A stretch of 8,294 nt of DNA from Actinomycetota bacterium (GCA_003242605.1 QGUZ01000223.1:1-8294), one strand, 5' to 3'. Shown: positions 1 to 6,449, counted from the first letter of the stretch. A program made the numbers and translations. Notes: generated from the letters alone by a model not told the origin.

Positions 1-1099
1 GGCCGGGCCCCGGGGAGGCCGCCGCGCGCCCGGTGGGTTCCCCCCCCAACCCCCCGGGTTGCGGCGCGGGCGTTGGGGGCGCCTGCTCCGCCCCCGCCGC
101 CGCCGTTGCCCGGCGCTCCCGCTCCCGCTCGGCGGTGGCGAGCGCCTCCCGCGTGCCGGCGAGCTCGGCGCGCAGGCGTTCGGTCTCGGCGCGGGCGGTG
201 GCGGCGGCCTGCTCGGCCACCGCGGCGGCGGTGACCGCGCGCTCGTGGCCTTGCCGCGCGTCGGCGAGGGCGTCGCGCAGCCGGGCGATCTCCTCGGCGC
301 GGGCCTCGGCGACGCCGCGCGCCTGGTCGCGCTCGGTCTCGGCGGCGCGGGCCCGCTCGCGCTGGCCGTCCAGCTCGCGCCGTGCCGCCGCCAGCTCGCC
401 GGTGCGCGCGGCCAGCTCGTTCTCCAGCTCGGTGATCCGGGCGGTCAGGCGGCCGGTCTGCTCGGCCGCCCGGCGCCGTTCGGCCTGCAGCTCCTGCTCG
501 GCCTGCCGCGCCCGCTCCTCGGCGGCCGCGGCGGCGGCGCGGGCCTCCTCGGCGGCGCGCTCGGCCAGATCCCGCGCCTTGGCGTGCTCGCCGGCCTGCT
601 GCCAGGCCTGCCGGGCGCGTTCCTCGGCCCGGTCGCGCTCCTGCTCCGCCCGCTCCCGGTCCCGGCGGGCGGCGTTCACCTGCGCGGCCGCGGTGTTGGC
701 GGCGGCCACCGCGCGCTGCTCGGCCGCGGCCGCGGCGGCGCGGGCCTCCTCGGCGGCCTGTTCGGCCGCCTCCGCCTGGGCCAGCAGGCCGCTGCTCAGC
801 TCGGCCAGCCGCTCGCGCAGCGCGTCCTGGGCGGCCTGCCAGCGCTCGCCCGCCTCCAGCAGCGGGCCGAGCAGCTCCTGGGCGCGCGCCAGCGCCCCGG
901 CGACCGGGGCGGCGTGCGCGCTCGTGCGGGCCCGGTAGGCGGCGGCGCGGCAGGCGTCACTGCAGTAGCGGGCGCGGCTGCTGCGCCCGGGGAGGGTGTT
1001 GGTGCAGCCCGGCCCGGCGCAGCGGGGCTCCGCTGGCACCTGCGCGCCGTCGGCTGCGGGGGTGGCGGCGGTCTGCTCCTGCGTCACGCCCGCGATCAT
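1..1099 (-). CDS. Cys4 zinc-finger and coiled-coil protein, 3' end outside window
   Basis: The frame is open from an ATG at 1099 to the left edge without a stop, giving at least 366 residues. Residues 27-50 hold a C-x4-C-x13-C-x3-C cluster (C27, C32, C46, C50), with RARYCSDACRAAAYRAR around the second pair, which looks like a small zinc-binding, possibly DNA-binding, module. From about residue 65 to 335 the protein is almost entirely Ala, Glu, Arg and Gln with Leu spacing, a long coiled coil. The last visible part (about 335-366) is a Pro/Gly-rich linker or tail. This layout (small N-terminal nucleic-acid-binding part plus long alanine-rich coiled coil) recalls plasmid KfrA-like proteins, but I see no diagnostic KfrA motif, so the role is inferred only. 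The gene is divergent from a tyrosine recombinase, sharing a short palindrome-rich region. No clear Shine-Dalgarno precedes the ATG. The opposite strand also has long open frames here, but they lack any recognisable domain. Confidence 0.72.
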   Translation of the reverse strand, partial: MIAGVTQEQTAATPAADGAQVPAEPRCAGPGCTNTLPGRSSRARYCSDACRAAAYRARTSAHAAPVAGALARAQELLGPLLEAGERWQAAQDALRERLAELSSGLLAQAEAAEQAAEEARAAAAAAEQRAVAAANTAAAQVNAARRDRERAEQERDRAEERARQAWQQAGEHAKARDLAERAAEEARAAAAAAEERARQAEQELQAERRRAAEQTGRLTARITELENELAARTGELAAARRELDGQRERARAAETERDQARGVAEARAEEIARLRDALADARQGHERAVTAAAVAEQAAATARAETERLRAELAGTREALATAERERERRATAAAGAEQAPPTPAPQPGGLGGEPTGRAAASPGPG

Positions 1100-1145
1100 A
1101 GCGTTCCGAACGAACGAAATCGAGTTGCGAACGTTCGCGAACGCT
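1100..1145. promoter_or_regulatory. Cluster of CGAAC palindromes in the divergent intergenic region
   Basis: Five CGAAC/GTTCG half-sites fall within 46 bp. CGTTC-C-GAACG (1102-1112) is a perfect dyad around one base. GCGAACGTTCGC (1127-1138) and CGTTCGCGAACG (1132-1143) are perfect 12-bp palindromes that overlap each other. AGCGTTC (1100-1106) and GAACGCT (1139-1145) form an outer inverted repeat. The cluster begins immediately upstream of the coiled-coil gene ATG and ends about 15 bp before the recombinase -35 element, so a bound protein could affect both genes. It may be an operator for one of the flanking gene products or a recombinase-binding site; the sequence does not decide between these. 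Confidence 0.6.
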
Positions 1146-1159
1146 AAAACAAGATCGTT

Positions 1160-1187
1160 TAGACATTATGAGAATGCCTGTTATCAT
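1160..1187 (+). promoter_or_regulatory. Promoter of the tyrosine recombinase gene, leaderless
   Basis: TAGACA (1160-1165, five of six matches to TTGACA) is followed after 16 bp by TATCAT (1182-1187, five of six matches to TATAAT). The expected transcription start, 6-7 nt downstream, is at 1193-1194 and coincides with the GTG start codon at 1194. No Shine-Dalgarno lies before that GTG, which agrees with a leaderless mRNA, common in actinomycetes. The prediction is by eye and has no experimental support. Confidence 0.55.
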
Positions 1188-1193
1188 CGTGTC

Positions 1194-2258
1194 GTGACGA
1201 GTGTCGAACCGGATCGCACCCAGCCCCGGCCCGTGGGCGCCCTCGTGCCCGCCGCAACCCCGCTGCGCGGCCGCCCGCCCGCGCGCACCGCCCAGGAGCT
1301 CGCCGACCTCATGCGCGGGCTCGGCCTGCCGCAGCACGTGCTGGTCCGCACCGCCGCCTGGCTGTCGAGCGACCGCCGCCGATCCCCCCGCACCCACGAC
1401 GCCTACGCCCGCGACCTGTCCTGGTGGCTCGCCTACCTGCACGCCCGCGGCGTCGACCCGCTCAACGTCCCCGCCACCGAGGCCGACCTGTACGCCGGGG
1501 CGCTGCGCGCCGCCGGGCTCGCCGACGCCACCCGCGCCCGCCGCATCAGCGCCGCCTCCTCCTGGAGCCGCTACCTGGCCCGCCACGGCGACGCCGCCGA
1601 CCCGTTCGCCGGCATGGACCGCCCCAAGGCCCCCAAGCACTCCACCACCCGCGGCCTGTCCCGCGACGAGCTGGCCCGCATGCTCGACCACGCCCGCCGC
1701 CACGAGTCGGCCCGCACCTACGCGATCCTCGCCGTGCTGGTGGTCACCGCCTGCCGCGCCTCCTCGCTGATCGGCGCGGACCTGGCCGGCTACGGCAGCG
1801 ACCGCGGCCACCGCACCCTCGACGCCCCGGTCAAGGGCGGCCACACCAAACGCTGGGTGCTGCCCCCGTTCGCCTGCGAGGCCATCGACGCCTACCTCGC
1901 CGAGCGCGGCACCGCCCCCGGGCCGCTGTTCGTCACCTCCACCGGCAGGCGGCTCACCCAGCCCTACCTGCACGAGATGATCAACCGGGTGGCGCGCGCC
2001 GCCGGGGTGCGGTTCCCGATCTCGCTGCACAGCATCCGGCACAGCGTCATCACCGACCTGCTGTCCGACGGCACCCCGTTGCACATCGTCCAAGACCTCG
2101 CCGGGCACGCCGACCCGCGCACCACCCGCCGCTACGACCGGGCCGCCGGCTCGCTCGACCGCTCCCCCGCCTACGAGCTCGGCCGCCGCTTCGCCACCGC
2201 CCTGGCCCGGCTCGACCACGACCGGGCCGACCGCGCCGAGCCGTACCCGGCCCGCTGA
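1194..2258 (+). CDS. Tyrosine recombinase/phage-type integrase
   Basis: This 354-residue protein is a site-specific recombinase of the XerC/XerD-lambda integrase family, which cuts and rejoins DNA through a 3'-phosphotyrosine intermediate. Residues about 45-145 form the N-terminal SAM-like core-binding domain (SPRTHDAYARDLSWWLAYL at 64-82). The catalytic domain spans about 155-335. All expected active-site residues are visible: R188 (in TACRASSL), K214 (in VKGGHTKR), H279 and R282 (LHSIRHS), H305 (LAGHADPRTT) and the nucleophile Y314 (RRYDR). The protein is therefore probably active. The GTG at 1194 was chosen because the only in-frame upstream starts run through the AT-rich intergenic region into the neighbouring gene, and a promoter is placed for leaderless initiation there. 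Length fits XerC-like recombinases and small mobile-element integrases. The divergent zinc-finger/coiled-coil gene suggests a plasmid or integrated-element module. No tRNA or att repeat was found nearby, so its substrate is unknown. Confidence 0.93.
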   Translation: MTSVEPDRTQPRPVGALVPAATPLRGRPPARTAQELADLMRGLGLPQHVLVRTAAWLSSDRRRSPRTHDAYARDLSWWLAYLHARGVDPLNVPATEADLYAGALRAAGLADATRARRISAASSWSRYLARHGDAADPFAGMDRPKAPKHSTTRGLSRDELARMLDHARRHESARTYAILAVLVVTACRASSLIGADLAGYGSDRGHRTLDAPVKGGHTKRWVLPPFACEAIDAYLAERGTAPGPLFVTSTGRRLTQPYLHEMINRVARAAGVRFPISLHSIRHSVITDLLSDGTPLHIVQDLAGHADPRTTRRYDRAAGSLDRSPAYELGRRFATALARLDHDRADRAEPYPAR

Positions 2259-2616
2259 CCACTGCCGCGGCGGAGCAGACACCCCGTACGGCGCGGCACG
2301 CCCTGGCCGGCGCTCGGCCGGCCTTCCCGCGCGTGATCGTGCACGGAACCGCCGATCGTCCGCTTGGTTTGCCGCCGCCCGGTCACCGCACGGCCCAGGC
2401 CCGCAGCGGACCGGTGGCCCAGGTCGGTCGAGGCACGCCCGCCCGTACCGGTGTGGCCGAGGTGCCCGTCCGTGCCGCGCGCGACCGCTCCCCGGGCAAT
2501 CGTCCATCCGGCCGAGCAGGCGCCCGGGCTCGGACAGCGGCTGCATGGGCCCGGCATCGGCCCGCGCGCGGCATGGTCCCCATGGGCACGGCGCCCCGGC
2601 CCTCCCCGCCGCGAGG
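2259..2616. other. 358-nt region without a convincing gene
   Basis: Apart from the hairpin at 2305-2323, I see nothing I can name. The open frames crossing it on both strands are shadows or are rich in Arg, Pro and Ala without domain motifs. The segment separates the mobile-element-like left part from the chromosomal-looking gene run that starts with the VOC gene. It could be the boundary of an inserted element, but no flanking direct repeat was recognised. Confidence 0.5.
2305..2323 (+). terminator. Possible hairpin terminator after the recombinase gene
   Basis: GGCCGGC (2305-2311) and GCCGGCC (2317-2323) form a perfect 7-bp G/C stem with a GCTCG loop, 47 nt after the recombinase stop codon. 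There is no T tract, as is usual for actinomycete hairpin terminators. Such short G/C dyads also arise by chance in DNA of this composition, so the call is weak. Confidence 0.3.
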
Positions 2617-3357
2617 TCAGGAGCGGCCGCGCAGCACGCAGAAGGGGTTGCCCTCCGGGTCGGCCGGCACCTTCCACGGCACGTCGCCCTGGCCTAGGTC
2701 GGCGTACGTCGCGCCGAGGGACAGCAGCCGCGCCACCTCCGCCATCTGGTCGTCGCCCTCGCCCGGCAGCACGTCGAGATGGGTGCGGCCCCACACCGCC
2801 GGCGGCCCGGAGGCGCGGCTGAACTCCAGGTAGGGGCCGACGCCCTGGGCGCGGCGCAGCCGCGCGAAATCGGCGCTCACCTCGTGCACGGTCCAGCCGA
2901 TCGCCTCGCCCCAGAACCGCGCCATGGCCCGCGGGTCCGCGCAGTCGACCACCACCGCGGCGATCGGCCCGGTGCCGCGGTAGACCTCCCGGGGCTCCAG
3001 CACGCAGAACACGTTCCCCTCCGGGTCGGCCATCACCTGCCAGGGGACGTCGCCCTGCCCGATGTCGGCGGGCGTGGCGCCGAGCCGCCGCAGCCGCTCG
3101 ACCAGCTCCGCCTGGTGGGCCGCGGACTCGGTGGCCAGGTCGAGGTGCACGCGGTAGCGGGCCGCCTCGGGGGCCGGGACGGTGACGACGTCCACGCACA
3201 CCGCGCCGGGGTCCGGCCGGTCGAAGCCCACGGGCTCCACGTTGGTCACCCCGGGCCCCTCGCTGGAGACGCCCCAGCCGAGCGCCGCCGCCCAGAACCG
3301 GCCCAGCGCCGCGTCGTCGCGGGCCTTGATGTTCACCTGCACGAGCTGCACGGCCAT
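2617..3357 (-). CDS. Tandem two-domain VOC (glyoxalase/bleomycin-resistance fold) protein
   Basis: The product has 246 residues made of two VOC domains, about 1-123 and 130-246, of the Glyoxalase_6-like type common in actinomycetes. The duplication is plain: LGATPADIGQGDVPW (92-106) with DPEGNVFCVL (111-120), and LGATYADLGQGDVPW (214-228) with DPEGNPFCVL (233-242). Each half also has an H-L-D motif (H71-D73; H193-D195) and a FW-G-A-x-GW stretch near its start. After the final strand the first domain has Glu121, where VOC enzymes often carry a metal ligand; the second has Arg243, so the two halves may not be equivalent. VOC proteins bind metals or small hydrophobic ligands, so the substrate cannot be given. 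The ATG at 3357 is preferred over an in-frame TTG at 3390 because it begins directly with the first beta strand (VQLVQVNIKA). There is no strong Shine-Dalgarno. It lies 192 nt downstream of the sigma gene, across strong hairpins, so is probably transcribed separately. Confidence 0.9.
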   Translation of the reverse strand: MAVQLVQVNIKARDDAALGRFWAAALGWGVSSEGPGVTNVEPVGFDRPDPGAVCVDVVTVPAPEAARYRVHLDLATESAAHQAELVERLRRLGATPADIGQGDVPWQVMADPEGNVFCVLEPREVYRGTGPIAAVVVDCADPRAMARFWGEAIGWTVHEVSADFARLRRAQGVGPYLEFSRASGPPAVWGRTHLDVLPGEGDDQMAEVARLLSLGATYADLGQGDVPWKVPADPEGNPFCVLRGRS

Positions 3358-3451
3358 ACCGGGACCGTACGCCTGCCGGGTGCTCCGCAACCAACCATTG
3401 AAGTTCGCGGGGCCGGCCCCGCCACCGCGCCCGCCCGGCGTCCGGCGCGAC

Positions 3452-3500
3452 CGTCGCGCGGGCGCGACGCCTCGAGGGCCGGGCCGCGGGACCGGCCCTC
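3452..3500 (-). terminator. Two tandem hairpins between the sigma and VOC genes
   Basis: GAGGGCCGG (3474-3482) and CCGGCCCTC (3492-3500) form a perfect 9-bp stem with a 9-nt loop. Next to it, CGTCGCGC (3452-3459) and GCGCGACG (3462-3469) form a second perfect dyad of up to 8 bp. Both lie 50-98 nt after the stop codon of the ECF41 sigma gene and before the VOC start, where an intrinsic terminator without a U tract would be expected in an actinomycete. Confidence 0.5.
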
Positions 3501-3549
3501 CCCGCCCGCCCGGCCGCGCCCGGACCGGCGGGACGGCCGTACCGGGGGC

Positions 3550-4446
3550 TCAGCGCAGGGTGAGCGCCGTCCGGCGGCCCACCCGGCCGAGCTTGTCCGG
3601 ATTGCCGACGTAGTACAGGCCGGTGATGCGGCCGTCCTCGACCCGCAGCGCCACGGCCCCGTCGAGCTCCCCGTCCACGCGGGTGATCAGCGCCGGGGCC
3701 CCGTTGAGCACGGCGGGATGAACGGTGACCACGCCCGGCGCCTTGCCGAGGAGGCCCGCGATGAAGCGGACCACCCGCTCGGCGCCGACGATCGGCCGCC
3801 GCGCGGCCCCCCGTACCCCGCCGCCGTCGCTCAGCCACACCACGTCCGGGGCGAGCACGTCGAACAGGCTCTGCAGATCCCTGGTCTCGACCGCGCGCCG
3901 CAGCGACTCCGACGCCGCCCGCACCTCGCCCGGCGAGGCGGCCCGGCGCGGGCGGCGGGCGTCGACGTGACGGCGGGCCCGGTGCGCGATCTGCCGGACC
4001 GCGTCCGTGCTCTTGCCCACCGCCGCCGCGATCTCCTCGTACGGCGCGCCGAACACCTCGCGCAGCACGAAGACGGCCCGCTCGGCCGGCGCCAGCGTCT
4101 CCAGCACGACCAGCAGCGCCATCGACACGCTCTCGGCGAGCTCGACGTCCTCGGCCACGTCGGGCGAGGTGAGCAGCGGCTCGGGCAGCCACTGCCCGAC
4201 GTAGGCCTCCCTGCGGCGCTTGACCGCCCGCAGCCGGTTGAGCGACTGGCGGGTGACGATCCGCACCAGATAGGCGCGCGGCTCGTCCACCCGTCCCGGC
4301 TCCACCTCGACCCACCGCAGCCAGGTCTCCTGCAGCACGTCCTCGGCGTCGGCCGCCGAGCCGAGCATCTCGTAGGCGATGGTGAACAGCAGGTCGCGGT
4401 GGGCGAAGAACGCCTCGGTCGCCGCGTCGGTGGCCTGCCCGCTCAT
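3550..4446 (-). CDS. ECF41-group RNA polymerase sigma factor with SnoaL-like C-terminal domain (SigJ-like)
   Basis: The 298-residue protein directs RNA polymerase to specific promoters. Sigma region 2 spans about 9-80 (FFAHRDLLFTIAYEML, then AEDVLQETWLRW) and region 4 about 105-162, with the helix-turn-helix at YEEIAAAVGKSTDAVRQIAHRARR. Residues about 175-298 form the fused SnoaL/NTF2-like regulatory domain that defines the ECF41 group, where it takes the place of a separate anti-sigma factor. Two ECF41 signatures are visible: WLSDGGG (204-210) followed by RRPI, and NPDKL (282-286). The usual Lys after DGGG is Val211 here. The start is well supported, since GGAGAGGA precedes the ATG at 4446 with good spacing. 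The upstream oxidoreductase gene (102-nt gap, same strand) is the type of partner known for ECF41 (carboxymuconolactone decarboxylase, oxidoreductase or epimerase). An ECF41-like promoter precedes that partner. Confidence 0.94.
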   Translation of the reverse strand: MSGQATDAATEAFFAHRDLLFTIAYEMLGSAADAEDVLQETWLRWVEVEPGRVDEPRAYLVRIVTRQSLNRLRAVKRRREAYVGQWLPEPLLTSPDVAEDVELAESVSMALLVVLETLAPAERAVFVLREVFGAPYEEIAAAVGKSTDAVRQIAHRARRHVDARRPRRAASPGEVRAASESLRRAVETRDLQSLFDVLAPDVVWLSDGGGVRGAARRPIVGAERVVRFIAGLLGKAPGVVTVHPAVLNGAPALITRVDGELDGAVALRVEDGRITGLYYVGNPDKLGRVGRRTALTLR

Positions 4447-4548
4447 GTTGTCCTCTCCGCTCTCCCGCGCCCGGCCGTCCCGCGGCCGACCGTCTCCTTC
4501 GGCGTTCGATCCCGCCCGGGCCCCCATGCCCGTGCCCGGGCTCCGGAA

Positions 4549-5733
4549 TCAGGCGGCCGGCCGCCGCTCGCGGCCGGTGGCCAGGGTCGGCCGGGCCGCC
4601 CCGTCCGCGGTCCGCCGCGCCCGCCGGGCGGCGCGGCGGGCCTCACCGGCCAGCAGGTGCAGGGTGCCGCGGCAGATCAGTTCCTTGACCGCCGCCCCCG
4701 TGCGCCCGCCGACGAAGCCGCGGGCCGGGCGGTCGTCCCGGTGGGTGAGCTGCACGACCCCGGCCTGCCGGCCCAGGCTGACGCACTGGGCGACGAACCG
4801 CACCCGCAGCGGCGCCGGGTCGGCGCCCCGGATCCGGGTCAGCACGGTCTCGGCGGCCTGCGGCCCGGCCTGCACCGCCGCCTGGCAGCTCATCCGGTAC
4901 CGCCCGGCCGCCGGCGCCGCCGCGTCCCCGGCCGCCACGATCCGCGGATCGTCGACGCTGGTCAGCGTCTCGTCGGTGACCATGCGGCCCAGCGCGTCCG
5001 TGCGCAGCCCGCTGCGCGCGGCCAGATCCGGCGCGGCGAACCCGCCGGCCCAGACCGTGACCGCCGCGGGCAGCTCCCGCCCGTCGGCGAGCCGTACCTC
5101 GCCGGGCGTGACCTCGGCCGCCTCGGCGCCGGGGCCGTCGAGCACCCGCACCCCCAGCCCGCCCAGCAGGCGGGCGACCGCGCGGCGGCCGGTCGCGTGC
5201 AGGGACGGGGCGAGCCGTGCGCCGCAGACCAACGTGACGGCGCGGCCCTGCGCGGCCAGCTCGGCCGCGGTCTCGACGCCGGTGAGCCCGCCGCCGACGA
5301 CGACCAGCGGGGCGGAGGCGGGGGCGCTCCGGACGGCCGCGGCGAGCCGCCGCGCGTCCTCCAGGGTGGCGACCCCGTGGGCGTACGCGGCGGCGCCGGG
5401 CACACCGGGGTCGGCGGGCCCGCTGCCGACCGCGTAGATCAGGTAGTCGTAGCCGAGCGTGTCCCCGTCCGCCAGCGTCAGGGCGCGGCCCGCCGCGTCG
5501 ATCCGGGTCACGGTGCCGGCCACGAGGCGCACGCCGCCGGCGAGGACGTCCCGGTAGTCGGCGACCGCCTCGTGGGTGCCGGCGGCGAGCTGGTGCAGGC
5601 GGATCCGCTCGGTGAAGTGCGGGCGCGGGTTGATCAGGGTCACCGCCACGCGGTCGTGCCCGGCCAGGCGGTTGGCGGCGGCGACGCCCGCATACCCGCC
5701 ACCGATCACGGCCACCTCAACGGTTCGCGGCAT
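4549..5733 (-). CDS. FAD-dependent pyridine nucleotide-disulfide-type oxidoreductase (NDH-2-like)
   Basis: This 394-residue flavoprotein belongs to the two-dinucleotide-binding-domain family that includes type II NADH dehydrogenases and related reductases. The FAD-binding GxGxxG is at residues 11-16 (VIGGGYAG). DYLIYAVGS (96-104) is the typical ATG-like strand, a second GGGLTGVE (147-154) binds NAD(P)H, and VAAGDAAA (266-273) is the C-terminal FAD contact. No CxxC redox disulfide is present, so it is not a classical disulfide reductase. There is no signal peptide or membrane span, though NDH-2 enzymes attach peripherally. The C-terminus ends in an Arg/Ala-rich tail. The ATG at 5733 has a good AAGGAGAG site, and the first beta strand (VEVAVIGGG) begins at once. 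It probably forms a functional pair with the ECF41 sigma gene immediately downstream. Electron acceptor and physiological role are unknown. Confidence 0.9.
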   Translation of the reverse strand: MPRTVEVAVIGGGYAGVAAANRLAGHDRVAVTLINPRPHFTERIRLHQLAAGTHEAVADYRDVLAGGVRLVAGTVTRIDAAGRALTLADGDTLGYDYLIYAVGSGPADPGVPGAAAYAHGVATLEDARRLAAAVRSAPASAPLVVVGGGLTGVETAAELAAQGRAVTLVCGARLAPSLHATGRRAVARLLGGLGVRVLDGPGAEAAEVTPGEVRLADGRELPAAVTVWAGGFAAPDLAARSGLRTDALGRMVTDETLTSVDDPRIVAAGDAAAPAAGRYRMSCQAAVQAGPQAAETVLTRIRGADPAPLRVRFVAQCVSLGRQAGVVQLTHRDDRPARGFVGGRTGAAVKELICRGTLHLLAGEARRAARRARRTADGAARPTLATGRERRPAA

Positions 5734-5766
5734 GGTCTCTCCTTCGTCGCAAGGGTTCGACCTCAA

Positions 5767-5793
5767 GACACCGCGCCACCGTCCGGCGTGACA
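5767..5793 (-). promoter_or_regulatory. ECF41-type promoter upstream of the oxidoreductase gene
   Basis: Reading the minus strand, TGTCACG (5793-5787) is followed by exactly 16 nt and then TGTC (5770-5767), 33 nt before the oxidoreductase ATG. From memory, the promoter described for ECF41 targets is TGTCACA at -35 and CGTC at -10 with a spacer of about 16 nt; this site differs by one base in each element. The location, between Rrf2 and the oxidoreductase and next to a sigma factor of the matching group, supports it strongly. A second GTCAC copy lies 10 nt further upstream (CGTCACA at 5803-5797) but has no -10 partner at the same spacing. Confidence 0.65.
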
Positions 5794-5848
5794 GGGTGTG
5801 ACGCGGATCACGCCGCGCTGCGGCCGTCCCGCCCCGCGTGGCGCGCGG

Positions 5849-6241
5849 CTACGGCGTGGCGTGGGCGGAGTTGACCACGTCGGCGAGCGTGACCTCGCTG
5901 AGCAGGGCGTTCTCGTGGTCGTAGAGCCGTTCCAGGATCTCGGTGAGCGGCGCGGCGGCGCCCGAGAAGCGGATCAGGGGCGGCTCGACGCCCTCGGTGA
6001 CCCGGATCACGTCGGCGAGGGTGATCTCGTGGGCGGGGCGGGCGAGCCGGTAGCCGCCGTCCGGGCCGCGCTGGCTCACCAGCAGCCCGGCCCGGCGCAG
6101 GTGCAGCAGGATGTTGTCGCAGAACCGGCGCGGGATGTCCTGCTCCATGGCGATCTTCTCGGCGTGCATGAGCCCGTCGCCGGCCGCGAGGGCGACCATC
6201 GCGCGCAGCGCGTACTGGGTGCGGGCGGAGATCCGCATCAT
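5849..6241 (-). CDS. Rrf2-family transcriptional regulator without Fe-S cysteines
   Basis: This 130-residue protein has the Rrf2 winged-helix fold. MMRISARTQYALRAMVALAA at the N-terminus is helix 1, DIPRRFCDNILLHLRRAGLL (35-54) is the recognition-helix region, and RGPDGGYRLARP (58-69) is the wing. ITLADVIRVTEG follows and a dimerisation helix is at about 98-115. The three clustered cysteines that hold the Fe-S centre in IscR, NsrR and RsrR-type members are absent from the region after VIRVTEG. The only Cys is C41 in the DNA-binding domain, so this is a cluster-free member, like CymR, and may sense a metabolite or a partner protein. The start is one of two adjacent ATGs (6241 or 6238), as the family begins MRIS; longer frames upstream are low-complexity. 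It follows the TSUP gene on the same strand, and an operator-like dyad at the TSUP promoter is its likely target. Confidence 0.9.
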   Translation of the reverse strand: MMRISARTQYALRAMVALAAGDGLMHAEKIAMEQDIPRRFCDNILLHLRRAGLLVSQRGPDGGYRLARPAHEITLADVIRVTEGVEPPLIRFSGAAAPLTEILERLYDHENALLSEVTLADVVNSAHATP

Positions 6242-6345
6242 GCCGCCCACCGGCACGCGGCGGTACGGCACGGCGCCGGCAGGCCGGCCGGGCGGGCGGG
6301 GCCGGGACGGACCGGTGACGGGTGGTGGCTCGCTGTCGCAGTCAC
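6238..6345 (-). CDS. Possible 35-codon upstream ORF overlapping the Rrf2 start
   Basis: A GTG at 6345 is preceded by AGGAG (6356-6352) with 6-nt spacing, the best ribosome-binding site in this stretch. The frame ends at TGA (6240-6238), which overlaps the Rrf2 ATG as ATGA, the arrangement of translationally coupled genes. The 35-residue product is rich in Pro, Ala and Arg with two Cys and resembles no family I know. In the same frame, an ATG at 6372 would add nine residues ending in two adjacent cysteines (ECC). Codon use is not clearly biased, so it may be a regulatory leader or chance. Confidence 0.25.
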   Translation of the reverse strand: MTATASHHPSPVRPGPARPAGLPAPCRTAACRWAA

Positions 6346-6420
6346 GCAACACTCCTGTCGTCTCTCGGGCATCCACACGGGTGCGGCCGGTGCGCCGCGG
6401 GGCCGGCCGGGAACGCCGCT

Positions 6421-6449
6421 CGGCCCGGATCCGGGGCGGAACCGGGCCG
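6421..6449 (-). terminator. Possible hairpin terminator after the TSUP gene
   Basis: CGGCCCGG (6421-6428) and CCGGGCCG (6442-6449) form an 8-bp perfect stem around 13 nt, 26 nt beyond the TSUP stop codon. An overlapping 12-bp palindrome CCCGGATCCGGG (6424-6435) offers an alternative fold. No T tract follows. If real, it separates TSUP and Rrf2 transcripts. Confidence 0.35.

Noticed and set aside
1127..1143. LexA/SOS box
   Set aside because: Actinobacterial SOS boxes have GAAC and GTTC half-sites separated by 4 nt; here they abut or are 2 nt apart, so the spacing does not fit.
59..1147. Plus-strand frames of about 300-360 codons at the left end
   Set aside because: They give Gly/Ala/Leu/Arg or Ser/Ala/Arg low complexity, whereas the minus strand gives a Cys4 motif followed by a coherent coiled coil from a good ATG.
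957..2546. Long minus-strand frame opposite the recombinase
   Set aside because: The plus strand encodes a recombinase with all catalytic residues; the minus frame shows only shadow composition.
2383..2589. Small minus-strand gene in the gap after the recombinase
   Set aside because: The 68-residue frame is Arg/Ala/Pro-rich, has no ribosome-binding site or family resemblance, and other frames are equally open.
5797..5803. Second ECF41 -35 element (CGTCACA)
   Set aside because: No CGTC-like -10 lies 16 nt downstream of it; only the copy at 5793-5787 has a correctly spaced partner.
2779..5874. 1031-codon open frame on the plus strand
   Set aside because: It runs antisense to four recognised minus-strand genes and regulatory DNA. 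It is an artefact of high GC content, with low-complexity Arg/Gly/Pro/Ala composition and no domain.
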